From contig NZ_SRUU01000027.1 in NCBI RefSeq assembly GCF_004791585.1, positions 1 through 64,000 on the forward strand: DNA of 64,000 nucleotides, written 5' to 3'. This DNA comes from Mesorhizobium sp. M1C.F.Ca.ET.210.01.1.1 (lineage in GTDB: Bacteria > Pseudomonadota > Alphaproteobacteria > Rhizobiales > Rhizobiaceae). Below the pieces are notes generated by a model. It did not search any database. It was given only the letters and a program-made list of their open reading frames with translations, and was not told the DNA's origin. Positions 25,197 through 33,754 of the stretch are shown here, in pieces. Positions within the stretch are counted from its first letter, which is position 1, and each line of letters opens with the position of its first letter. Made by a program: the position numbers and the translations under genes.

Positions 25197-26112
25197 AGCG
25201 CACCCTCGGATCGACGACCGCGTAGAGAAGATCGACAATCAGGTTGAAGACGATGGTGAAGAGCGCAATCACCACCACGGTGCCCATGACCAGCGTGTAG
25301 TCACGGTTGAGGGCCGCATCGACGAAATAACGGCCGACGCCCGGGACGGAGAAGATCGTCTCGACGATGACCGAGCCGGTGAGCAGGGCCGCCGCAGCCG
25401 GACCGGTGAAGGAGACGATCGGCAGGACGGCGCCGCGCAGCGCGTGCTTGACCACGACCGACCAGTCGGACAGGCCGAGGGCGCGGGCGGTGCGGATATG
25501 ATGCGAGCGCAGACTCTCGATCATCGAGCCGCGCATCAGGCGGGCGACGATGGCGATCTGCGGCAAGGCGAGCGTCAGCACCGGCCCGACCTTGTTGATT
25601 AAGGCGCCGTCGCCCCAGCCGCCGATCGGCAACAGCTTCCAGGACAGCCCGAAAACTAGCTGTATCACCGGCGCGATGACGAAGGTCGGGATGGTGCTGC
25701 CGGCGGTGGCCAAAGCAATGACGGAATAGTCGGCTATCTTGTTCTGGTTGAGCGCCGCGATGGTGCCAAGGATCGAGCCCAACAGCAGCGCCAGCACCAG
25801 CGCCGAGGTACCGATCTGCACCGAGATCGGCAGGCCCTTGGCGAAGAGTTCGGTGACGGTGAAATCCGGCAAGTTGTAGCTCGGGCCGAAACTGCCGCGC
25901 AAAAGATTGCCGAGATAGTGGAGATATTGCAGCCACAGCGGATCGTTGAGGCCGAACTGGGCTTCGAGATTGGCCCTGATCTCGGGGCTCAAGCCCCGCT
26001 CCTGGTTGAACGGGCCGCCTGGTGCGACGCGGATCAGGAAGAACGCCACCGTCACGATGACGAATAGCGTCGGAATGGCGGTCAACAGCCGCCGGAAGAC
26101 ATAACGCAGCAT
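25189..26112 (-). CDS. oppB: OppB-type peptide ABC permease
   Basis: A 307-residue permease with six predicted membrane helices, starting with MLRYVFRRLLTAIPTLFVIV, the standard OppB/DppB start. The EAA-type loop TARALGLSDWSVVVKHALR lies near residue 210. It follows the substrate-binding gene after a gap that holds a 14-bp stem-loop, and overlaps oppC. Confidence 0.92.
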   Translation of the reverse strand: MLRYVFRRLLTAIPTLFVIVTVAFFLIRVAPGGPFNQERGLSPEIRANLEAQFGLNDPLWLQYLHYLGNLLRGSFGPSYNLPDFTVTELFAKGLPISVQIGTSALVLALLLGSILGTIAALNQNKIADYSVIALATAGSTIPTFVIAPVIQLVFGLSWKLLPIGGWGDGALINKVGPVLTLALPQIAIVARLMRGSMIESLRSHHIRTARALGLSDWSVVVKHALRGAVLPIVSFTGPAAAALLTGSVIVETIFSVPGVGRYFVDAALNRDYTLVMGTVVVIALFTIVFNLIVDLLYAVVDPRVRYD

Positions 26113-26235
26113 CGGCGCCCCGCTTCAGCCAGGGCGACAGCTCTCCAGACGAGACCGTGGCGCGCTGGCATCTCTGATCTTCGCACTGGGTAGCCTGAAA
26201 ATCCAATCCGACTTTCGGCCCGGCACGACGACAGA

Positions 26236-26272
26236 CCGTGCCGCCGCTCCCAAAAAGAGAGCGGCGGCACGG
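26236..26272 (-). terminator. strong stem-loop between oppA and oppB
   Basis: CCGTGCCGCCGCTC and its exact complement form a 14-bp stem with a 9-nt loop, 13 bp after the oppA stop in the direction of transcription. No T run follows. Such structures behind binding-protein genes usually stabilise the upstream mRNA or partly stop transcription, so that more binding protein than permease is made. Confidence 0.65.
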
Positions 26273-26285
26273 CCAAGGTTACTTG

Positions 26286-27878
26286 TCAGTCCTTGGAGAT
26301 GAAGCGGGACGGATGGATGTCCATCACATTGTCGTCGAAGCCATGCAGCTTCGAGGAAACGATGTCGTGGAAGCTGTAGTAGAGAAGCGGGATCTGGCCG
26401 ACGTCGTCGACGAGGACGCGCTCGGCCTCGGCGAGGTCCTTCATGCGCTCCTCAGGCTTGCCGCCGGCGGCGGCCGCCTTGTCCATCGCGGCCTCATAGG
26501 CCGGGCTGTTGTAGTTCGAGTAGTTGTTGCCGCTTGCCTTGCGCGAGATGCCAAGGAAGGTCTCCGGATCCTTGTAGTCTGCGATCCAGGCGGCGCGGGC
26601 AACGTCGTAATTGCCCTTCTGCTCGAGGAAACCATAGTGGGTCTTGGTGTCGGTGTTGAGCAGCGTCACCTCGATGCCGAGCGGCTTCAGTTGTTCCTGG
26701 ATGGCGACCGCCGTGTTCTTATGGTTCTCCGAGGTGTTGTAGCGGATCTCCATCTTCAACGGATGCTCGGGTGTATAGCCTAGCTTTTCCAGGATCTTCT
26801 TGGCCGCATCCTCGCGGTCGATCTGCGACATGTCGGCGTATTTAGCCAGTGCCGGTGTGTAGCCCTCGATGCCCGGAGGCACCATCGAATAGCCGGGCAG
26901 CATCGAGTTCTGCCAGACCTTCTCGGCGAGGAAGTCGCGATCGATCGCCATCGAGATGGCGTTGCGCAGCTCGACATTGTCCCAAGGCGCCTTGTCGGTC
27001 TTGATCGCATAATAATAGGTGCCGAGATATGGCCCGACACGAACCTGGTCACCGAATTTGGTTTTGAGATCGGCCAACTGTTCGGTCGGCAGGTCACCAT
27101 AGCTGTCGAGCTCGCCGGCCTCGAACCGCTTCATCGCCGACGAGCGATCCTCGGTCGGGATGTAGTTGACCACGTCGAGCTTGACGCTCGCGGCGTCCCA
27201 GAATTTCGGGTTCTTGACCAATTTCATATGGTCGTTGGGAACCCACTCCGCCAGCGTATAGGCGCCGTTGGAGACCAGCTTGCCCGGCTTGATCCAATCG
27301 GCGCCGAGCTTGTCGATGGAGGCCTTATTGACCGGATAGGTCGCCTGGTGGGTCAGCATCTCCAGGAAGTAGGGCGTCGGGGCCTTCAGTGTGACTTGCA
27401 GCGTGTTGGCGTCGACCGCCTTGACGCCCATGTCCTCGGCCTTGCCTTTCTTGGTGTTGAAGTCCTCTGCGCCCTTCACCGGATAGAGCATCGAGGCGTA
27501 TTCTGCAGCGGTGGCCGGATCTTCCAGCCGATGGAACGAATAGACGAAGTCGTCCGCCGTCACCGGGCTGCCATCCGACCAGAGGCCGTCTTTGCGCAGC
27601 TTGAAGGTGTAGACAGTGCCGTCGTCGGACACCGTCCAGCTTTCGGCGGCGCCTGGAATGAGGTTCGTCTTCTGGTCATGCATGACGAGACCCTGGAACA
27701 GGTCGCGTATGATATCGGCTTCGTAGACCGTCGACGTCTTGTGCGGATCGACCGTCTCCGCCTCGGCGGCGGCTCCGCGGTTGTACACGGTCTCGGCAAA
27801 GGCCGGCGTGTAGAAAGCCCCGGTCGCCAAGGCCATGGTGGTGGCGAACACAGTCGCCTTCAATAGATTTTTCAGCAT
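26286..27878 (-). CDS. oppA: periplasmic oligopeptide-binding protein
   Basis: A 530-residue family 5 extracellular solute-binding protein. A signal peptide (first 28 or so residues, ending PAFAETV) exports it. The family segments are visible: RDLFQGLVMHD, TYTFKLRKDGLWSDG, and later AWIADYKDPETFLG near the C-terminal lobe. It captures peptides for the OppBC permease. First gene of the operon; an AAGGGAGAT site precedes the ATG. Confidence 0.93.
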   Translation of the reverse strand: MLKNLLKATVFATTMALATGAFYTPAFAETVYNRGAAAEAETVDPHKTSTVYEADIIRDLFQGLVMHDQKTNLIPGAAESWTVSDDGTVYTFKLRKDGLWSDGSPVTADDFVYSFHRLEDPATAAEYASMLYPVKGAEDFNTKKGKAEDMGVKAVDANTLQVTLKAPTPYFLEMLTHQATYPVNKASIDKLGADWIKPGKLVSNGAYTLAEWVPNDHMKLVKNPKFWDAASVKLDVVNYIPTEDRSSAMKRFEAGELDSYGDLPTEQLADLKTKFGDQVRVGPYLGTYYYAIKTDKAPWDNVELRNAISMAIDRDFLAEKVWQNSMLPGYSMVPPGIEGYTPALAKYADMSQIDREDAAKKILEKLGYTPEHPLKMEIRYNTSENHKNTAVAIQEQLKPLGIEVTLLNTDTKTHYGFLEQKGNYDVARAAWIADYKDPETFLGISRKASGNNYSNYNSPAYEAAMDKAAAAGGKPEERMKDLAEAERVLVDDVGQIPLLYYSFHDIVSSKLHGFDDNVMDIHPSRFISKD

Positions 27879-28170
27879 GAAGTATCTCCCTTTCGACGCG
27901 GCCCCTCAACCACGCCTTTGAGTGTTGCCGCCCCGGAACCGTTCAACGGGCTCCTTTTGAGCGTGCCGCCGGTCCCTTCCGGCAGCTTGGTGGCGGGAGA
28001 CTAGACAGAGCGAAATCTTATTTCAACTGCTCGCTGCTTGACGTTGAGTGAGCTGCACCCTGCTAAAACAGCGAAATCTAAAGCTTAAACCCGCCATTCA
28101 ACTTTATGCACCTTTCGGTTGTTCCAGTCGTTTTCTGTTTTTGCAGGCAGGGTTTGGCATTCTCCGGACC

Positions 28171-28584
28171 ATGCTGAAGAACCGAAAATTCCTTGCTCCT
28201 TGGTCTCGTTTCCGGGCTGACGCCGCGGGCACGTCAGCGGTCGAATTCGCCATGTTGGCGCCCATTTTCATCTTGCTTCTGCTCGGCATGGTTGCATACG
28301 GAATCTATTTCGGCGCCAGCCATTCAGTCCAGCAGATCGCCGCCGACGCGGCACGAACGGCGATTGCCGGCCTCAACCAGACAGAGCGCCAGGCGCTGGT
28401 CACCGATTTCATCAGCCACGACATCACCGGCTATCCCTTTGTCGGTCCGAAGAAGTTGACGGTCGACGCCACGGACAGCACCGTCGACGGCAGCCAATTC
28501 GTCGTCTCGGTCAGCTATGACGCGCGCAACCTGCCGATCTGGAATCTGTTCCGGACACTGCCGTTGCCAGGCACCACGATCTAG
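28171..28584 (+). CDS. TadE-like pseudopilin
   Basis: A 137-residue TadE/TadG-like protein. The N-terminus has GTSAVEFAMLAPIFILLLLG, the TadE signature: a conserved glutamate followed by a membrane helix. The rest is a small periplasmic domain. TadE proteins are minor pseudopilins of Flp pili and are usually encoded with other tad genes; here none is nearby. The start at 28171 (MLKNRKF) is chosen from the family length. It converges with the GH13 gene. Confidence 0.75.
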   Translation: MLKNRKFLAPWSRFRADAAGTSAVEFAMLAPIFILLLLGMVAYGIYFGASHSVQQIAADAARTAIAGLNQTERQALVTDFISHDITGYPFVGPKKLTVDATDSTVDGSQFVVSVSYDARNLPIWNLFRTLPLPGTTI

Positions 28585-28652
28585 CGTCTATCGACGATCC
28601 GGGTCGGAGGCATATGATGCCTGCGGACGCTCGGTGCTCGTCCGGCGAGCCG

Positions 28653-30284
28653 TCAGGAAATCCGGCCGAGGAAGCCGCCCAGCGCCGGCAGCATCAGCAC
28701 CGCCTCTTGGAGAACGCCGGCAGTATCGATCGGCAGGTCGATCGACTCGACGTGACCGAGATCGTCGGGCAAGGTCCACTCCACCGGATCGGCGGTGAAA
28801 TTGAAGACGCAGAGCAATCTCTCGCCGGCCTGCTGTCGGACGAAGGCCAGCACGTCGCCATCCGTCTCGAGAAAGCGGATCGAGCCGCTGATCAGCGCCG
28901 GATGGCGCTTGCGCAGGGCCAGGACCAAGCGATAGGCGGCGAGCACCGAGCCATCTTCGCCGTTCTGCACATCGACCGCGCGGGCGCGATGCGCCTGCGG
29001 CACCGGCAGCCAGGGCCTGACGGGCGAGAAGCCGGCGTTTTCGGCGCCTGCTTCCCAGACCATCGGGGTGCGGCCGCCGTCCCTGCCCTTCACGCCCGGC
29101 CAGAAGCGGATGCCCAGCGGATCGCGCAGATCCTCATAGGCAAGCTCGGCCTCCTCCAGCCCAAGCTCCTCGCCCTGGTAGAGGCAGATCGAGCCGCGCA
29201 GAGAGCAAAGCAGCGCGATCGCGAATTTCGCCACCGTGTCCGGGTTCCCGCCGGGCCGCGTCCAGCGGCTGACATGGCGCACCACGTCGTGGTTGGAGAA
29301 GGCCCAGCATACCCAGCCGTCAGCAACAGCAGTCTCGAAGGCCTCGACGCAGCCTCGCACATGCGCCGCCGAGAATTGCGGTCCGAGCAGGTCGAAGGTG
29401 TAGCACATCTGCAATTTGTCGCCGCCAGACGTGTAGGCGGCGAGCGTCTGCAGGGAGCGTTCCTCGTCGCCCACCTCGCCGACCGCCGCGCGATCCGGGT
29501 ACTCGTCAAGCAGCGCGCGGAAACGCTTCAGGAAGTCGAGGTTCTCTGGGCGCGTCTTGTCGAAGAGATGCTCCTGGAAAGCATAGGTGGTGGTGGCGCC
29601 ATTGGTGCCGGCGACGCTAGAGGCCAAGGGCGGATTGTCGCGCAGCCAGCGGTCATGGACATAGTAGTTGACGGTATCCAGCCGAAAACCGTCGACGCCG
29701 CGCTCCAGCCAGAAGCGCACGGTGTCGAGGACCGCGTCCTGCACATCCGGTGTGTGAAAGTTGAGGTCGGGCTGCGCGGCCAGGAAATTGTGCATGTAAT
29801 ACTGACGGCGGGTGGCGTCCCACTCCCAGGCGGGACCGCCGAACAGCGATTGCCAGTTGTTGGGCGCGCTGCCGTCCGGCTTGGCGTCGGCCCAGACATA
29901 CCAATCGGCCTTGGCATTGTCGCGGCTGGCGCGGCTTTCGACGAACCATTCGTGCCTGTCGGACGAATGCGAGATCACCTGGTCGATGATGAGCTTCAGG
30001 CCGAGCCGATGCGCTTCGGCGACCAGCGCGTCGAAATCCTCCAGCGAGCCGAAGATCGGATCGATGTCGCGATAGTCCGACACGTCGTAGCCCATGTCAG
30101 CCATCGGCGACTTGAAGATGGGCGAGAGCCACACCGCATCGACGCCGAGCGAAGCGACATGTGCTAGCCGCGTGGTGATGCCCTTGAGGTCACCGCCGCC
30201 GTCGCCGGTCGTGTCCTGGAAGGAGCGCGGATAGACCTGGTAGATCACGCAGCCACGCCACCATTCGGTATTGCCATCGGCCAT
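28653..30284 (-). CDS. GH13 alpha-glucosidase
   Basis: A 543-residue alpha-amylase-family enzyme of the alpha-glucosidase/oligo-1,6-glucosidase type. GH13 regions are seen in order: LIIDQVISHSSDRH, DGFRLDTVNYY (nucleophile aspartate near 200), AAVGEVGDEE (acid glutamate), and WAFSNHDVVRH. It probably hydrolyses short glucans released from glycogen. Its start overlaps the glgX stop by one base (TAATG), so it is the last gene of the glycogen cluster. Confidence 0.88.
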   Translation of the reverse strand: MADGNTEWWRGCVIYQVYPRSFQDTTGDGGGDLKGITTRLAHVASLGVDAVWLSPIFKSPMADMGYDVSDYRDIDPIFGSLEDFDALVAEAHRLGLKLIIDQVISHSSDRHEWFVESRASRDNAKADWYVWADAKPDGSAPNNWQSLFGGPAWEWDATRRQYYMHNFLAAQPDLNFHTPDVQDAVLDTVRFWLERGVDGFRLDTVNYYVHDRWLRDNPPLASSVAGTNGATTTYAFQEHLFDKTRPENLDFLKRFRALLDEYPDRAAVGEVGDEERSLQTLAAYTSGGDKLQMCYTFDLLGPQFSAAHVRGCVEAFETAVADGWVCWAFSNHDVVRHVSRWTRPGGNPDTVAKFAIALLCSLRGSICLYQGEELGLEEAELAYEDLRDPLGIRFWPGVKGRDGGRTPMVWEAGAENAGFSPVRPWLPVPQAHRARAVDVQNGEDGSVLAAYRLVLALRKRHPALISGSIRFLETDGDVLAFVRQQAGERLLCVFNFTADPVEWTLPDDLGHVESIDLPIDTAGVLQEAVLMLPALGGFLGRIS

Positions 30285-32284
30285 TACGAACCCTTTCCGG
30301 CGCCGGCCTTCGTCACTCGGCGCTCGATCATAAAATTCACGCTGCGGCCGGGCAGCGGCCGCGCAAGATCGACCGGCTGCGTTTCGCTCGCTGGGCGCCA
30401 CTCAAATCCATCTCGCGCGTACAAGGTGAAGACGCATTGGCGGCGGTCGCCATTGACGATGACGGCCAGGCGGCCGCCGCCGCTATCGCCGAGCAGCATG
30501 ACGAGGCGATGTCGACCGGGATCGTTCCAGTCGGACTCACCGAGCGGCGCGCCCGTCTCCGTCAGCCAGGTAACGTCCGGGATGGCTGAAGCATCGGACG
30601 GCTCCCCGGTCAGGAAATGGGTGTCCGACAGCGCCGGGAAGGCGCGGCGCATCGCGGAGAGAGCCAAAGTGTATCGCTCGAGCGCCTCATCTCGGTCGGC
30701 CCAATCGAGCCAGGTGATGGCGTTGTCCTGCGCATAGGCGTTGTTGTTGCCCTGCTGCGTTCTGCCGAACTCGTCGCCGGCGGTCAGCATGATGGTGCCG
30801 CGCGAGGCAAAGAGCGTCGCAAGCAGCGCGCGCTGGTCGTCGAATCGGGCCTCGCCGATCTGGGCGTCGTCCGTCTCGCCCTCGACGCCATTGTTCCACG
30901 ATAGATTGTCGTTGTGGCCGTCGCGGTTCTGCTCGCCATTGCCTGCGTTGTGCTTTTTCTCGTAGGCGACGAGATCGGCCAGCGTCATGCCGTCATGCGC
31001 GGCGATGAAGTTGACGCTGCGGCTCACCGTCTGGCCTTCCCTGCCGAACACGTCGGACGAGCCGGCCAGCCGCGTGGCCAAAGCGCCGATCACGCCCGCG
31101 TCGCCGCGCCAGAAGCGCCGGACATCGTCGCGGTAGCGGTCGTTCCATTCAAGATATGGCGAGCGGAAATTGCCGAGCTGGTAGCCGTTCGGACCGATGT
31201 CCCAGGGCTCTGCGATCAGCACCCGGTCGCAGAGCACGGGATCGCCGGCGATGGCTTCGAGCAGCGGCGCATTCGCGTCGAACGTCCCATCGACCCGGCC
31301 GAGCACCGGCGCCAGGTCGAAGCGGAAACCGTCGACGCCGGCGAAACGCACGAAATGGCGGAGCGTGTCGAGCACCATTTCGCGCACGACCGGATGGTCG
31401 CAGGCGAGCGTGTTGCCGGTGCCGGTGTCGTTGGCAAGCCTGCCGCCCGGCAGATGGCGGTAATAGGCCTGCGCATCGAGACCGCGAAGCGACAGCGTCG
31501 GGCCGAGCCGGTCGCTTTCGCCGGTGTGGTTGAAGACGAGGTCGAGGATGGTGCCGATGCCGGCCTTGCGCAGAGCCGCGACGGTGTCGCGCAATTCCAC
31601 AAGGCCGCCGGGCGCCAGGCGCGGGTCGAGCGCCATGAAGGTGACGGGGTTGTAGCCCCAGGCGTTGGAGAGCCCCAGCGGCGGCAGATGCCGCTCGTCG
31701 ATCGAGGCTGTGATCGGCATCAACTCGACGGCGGAAACGCCGAGGCGCTTGAGATGCTCGATGATGGCCGGATGGGCGAGCGCCGCGACGGTGCCGCGGT
31801 GTGCTTCCGGCACGTCCGGGTGCAGCCTGGTGAAGGAGCGGACGTTGAACTCGTAGATCAGGCCGCCGGGCTGGAACAGTGGTGGCTTCGAAGGCAGCGG
31901 CTTGGGCAACGGACGTGCTATCGCCTTCGGCATCAATGGGGCGGTGTCGACACCTTCTTTGCGTTTAGCTGCAAGCCGCCAATGATATCGATACGGCCGG
32001 TCGATTTCGATGGCATAGGGATCGGTCAGCAGCTTGTCCGGATCGAACCAGAAGCCATGTTCGGGCGCATAGTCTCCATCGGCGCGAAAACCATAGCGCG
32101 TGCCAGCGGCAAAGCCGGGGGCGAACACCGCAAATACTCCCTCGCCTTCCGGCCTCAGTTCCAGCCGTTCGACCTCGCACGCGCCGGTGTCATCGAAGAT
32201 AGAGACCCACGAGCGTCTCGACGACGATGACCACACCGCAAAGCGAATGCCTTCGCTGGTGACGATGGCGCCGAGTTGGCTCAC
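30284..32284 (-). CDS. glgX: glycogen debranching enzyme GlgX
   Basis: A GH13 debranching enzyme of about 666 residues. An N-terminal CBM48-like domain (VSIFDDTGACEVERLEL) precedes the barrel. Catalytic regions: DLVFNHTGESD, DGFRFDLAPVLG (nucleophile), LIAEPWDIG (acid) and NFIAAHDGMTLADLV. It cuts alpha-1,6 branches of phosphorylase-limited glycogen. The start is taken as the GTG at 32284 because GGGAGG lies 5 nt upstream; the open frame extends further but looks non-coding. It is separated from pgm by a two-gene insertion. Confidence 0.9.
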   Translation of the reverse strand: MSQLGAIVTSEGIRFAVWSSSSRRSWVSIFDDTGACEVERLELRPEGEGVFAVFAPGFAAGTRYGFRADGDYAPEHGFWFDPDKLLTDPYAIEIDRPYRYHWRLAAKRKEGVDTAPLMPKAIARPLPKPLPSKPPLFQPGGLIYEFNVRSFTRLHPDVPEAHRGTVAALAHPAIIEHLKRLGVSAVELMPITASIDERHLPPLGLSNAWGYNPVTFMALDPRLAPGGLVELRDTVAALRKAGIGTILDLVFNHTGESDRLGPTLSLRGLDAQAYYRHLPGGRLANDTGTGNTLACDHPVVREMVLDTLRHFVRFAGVDGFRFDLAPVLGRVDGTFDANAPLLEAIAGDPVLCDRVLIAEPWDIGPNGYQLGNFRSPYLEWNDRYRDDVRRFWRGDAGVIGALATRLAGSSDVFGREGQTVSRSVNFIAAHDGMTLADLVAYEKKHNAGNGEQNRDGHNDNLSWNNGVEGETDDAQIGEARFDDQRALLATLFASRGTIMLTAGDEFGRTQQGNNNAYAQDNAITWLDWADRDEALERYTLALSAMRRAFPALSDTHFLTGEPSDASAIPDVTWLTETGAPLGESDWNDPGRHRLVMLLGDSGGGRLAVIVNGDRRQCVFTLYARDGFEWRPASETQPVDLARPLPGRSVNFMIERRVTKAGAGKGS

Positions 32285-32468
32285 GGGCACCTCCCATCCT
32301 TTCCTTCTCTCCTTGCCGGAGAAGCGGGATTGGCGTGCAGCGCCGAGACGGATGGGGGGTTTTGGAAGGAATGGGGCATCAGCGAGTTGAACGCAGGTCT
32401 TCGCAATTCGGTAGCAACCGCCGCCAACGCACTGCGAGGACAACAGAAAACAGGATTACCGGTCCTTC

Positions 32469-32885
32469 TCAAAGAGCGAGTTGCTGCTCGGCCCATGCGG
32501 CGAACTCTTCTAGGCGCTCCAATGCCTTTTCGGCATCATTTCGAGTCTTGGCCCTTGATCCGTACTGGACCTCGTCCTTCTGCTCCAGAAGTGCACGCAG
32601 GCTCGCTTCTTGCTTCGCAGGAAGAGCCTTACCCAGAGCCGCCCGCAAGAGCTTGACGACGGCCTGGTGGTCGTCCTGGTTGACTTCGCCGCGGAACCTG
32701 GCCGTCAAGGCATCGGAATAGGCTATCGCACAGTTGATGACCGTCGACATGGAAGGGTTTCCGATGTCACCTGGATCAGCAACGAGGTTGCTGTTTCGCG
32801 CGTCTTTAAGGAACCCGCGGGCGATCACGAGTCTGCTGGTGACATAAGCAGCGTCTTTCGTTTTGGTGGATCTGACCCTAGCCAT
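32469..32885 (-). CDS. HEPN-like small helical protein
   Basis: A 138-residue all-helical protein. It resembles HEPN-type partners of nucleotidyltransferases: AIAYSDALTARFRGEVNQDDHQAVVKLL, with an arginine and histidine around a polar loop, though not a strict Rx4-6H motif. It starts 8 bp inside the 3' end of the nucleotidyltransferase gene, so the two are coupled. In MNT/HEPN systems the HEPN protein is usually the toxin (an RNase). That assignment is inferred. The pair lies between pgm and glgX. Confidence 0.6.
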   Translation of the reverse strand: MARVRSTKTKDAAYVTSRLVIARGFLKDARNSNLVADPGDIGNPSMSTVINCAIAYSDALTARFRGEVNQDDHQAVVKLLRAALGKALPAKQEASLRALLEQKDEVQYGSRAKTRNDAEKALERLEEFAAWAEQQLAL

Positions 32886-33555
32886 GCAGCGCCTCTTGGA
32901 ACGATGCTGCGTCTTCGGGGCGGCTTCCAGCAAGGACGATCGCGTCCTGCTTGACGTTTTCCCACCATGGATCCTTGTCCCTCGCGAGGCGTCGGACATC
33001 ATCGAAGTCGAGGCCGACGACGTTGGGGAGGAAGACCAGCCTCTCGGCCGGATCCCTGAGCGCTTCACGGAGGCCTTCCACCGCTTCAGCAAGATCATCC
33101 GCTCGGGCAATGAGGCCGATGTCGAGGTCGCTGTCTGGATCGTCATCCCCGCGAGCCGCGCTGCCATAGACGAAAAGACTGAAGACGGGTCTTTGCGCCG
33201 CACTTTGGCGCACAGCGTCCAGGATCGCCGCAAAACGGTTGCTTTCGGCTTTGAAGAGGGCCGCCAACGCAGGAGCGAGATAGTGGCTGTCATCAAAGCG
33301 GTACAGCCTCGAATGCCCCGATCCCGATGCGGCTACAATCCCCAGGGATTCGAGCGCGAGAAGTCCGAGCCGTACGCTTTCCCGAGATAGCCGGCTCCAG
33401 CGAACGATCTCCGAGGCCGCAAGCAGGCCACCATGCTCCACCAGCGTGCGGAGAACCCTAAGGTTCGAGTCGACGCCGAGCATGGCAGTAAGTGGCCTTC
33501 GTATCGCGCTTTCCCGTTCCGAACGAGCCAAGAGCCAGCCTCCATATCTGGTCAA
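32878..33555 (-). CDS. nucleotidyltransferase with N-terminal winged helix
   Basis: A 225-residue protein. Residues 25-90 form a winged helix-turn-helix (LRVLRTLVEHGGLLAASEIV, then RLSRESVRLGLLALESLG). Residues 125-150 carry the MNT motif FVYGSAARGDDDPDSDLD, with G-S and the D-x-D metal pair intact. Such proteins can AMPylate a HEPN partner and, with the DNA-binding domain, could repress their own promoter. The start is uncertain: a TTG at 33555 keeps the whole family N-terminus, an ATG at 33483 is shorter. A candidate operator lies just upstream. Confidence 0.7.
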   Translation of the reverse strand: MTRYGGWLLARSERESAIRRPLTAMLGVDSNLRVLRTLVEHGGLLAASEIVRWSRLSRESVRLGLLALESLGIVAASGSGHSRLYRFDDSHYLAPALAALFKAESNRFAAILDAVRQSAAQRPVFSLFVYGSAARGDDDPDSDLDIGLIARADDLAEAVEGLREALRDPAERLVFLPNVVGLDFDDVRRLARDKDPWWENVKQDAIVLAGSRPEDAASFQEALHG

Positions 33556-33560
33556 TCGCC

Positions 33561-33590
33561 TTGATATCTAGCTAATTTAGCTTGATATCT
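33561..33590. promoter_or_regulatory. repeat/palindrome before the nucleotidyltransferase gene
   Basis: TTGATATCT occurs at 33561-33569 and 33582-33590, flanking the palindrome GCTAATTTAGC (33571-33581). The DNA is clearly AT-richer than its surroundings and lies 6 bp before the likely start codon. A candidate operator for the winged-helix protein. Confidence 0.45.
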
Positions 33591-33754
33591 GGGCATTTTG
33601 ACGTTGTCAATGATGGCGTGTCCCTTCGAAGTGCATCTGGTGTCGGTTGCTGCTGATTGCGCAGGTCTGTGCCAAGCTGGAGCACCCTTATCCGACCGAA
33701 CTTCGCTCCGCCTTCTTCTCTCACAAGGGGAAGAAGTGGAGCACCCTGTTGCAC

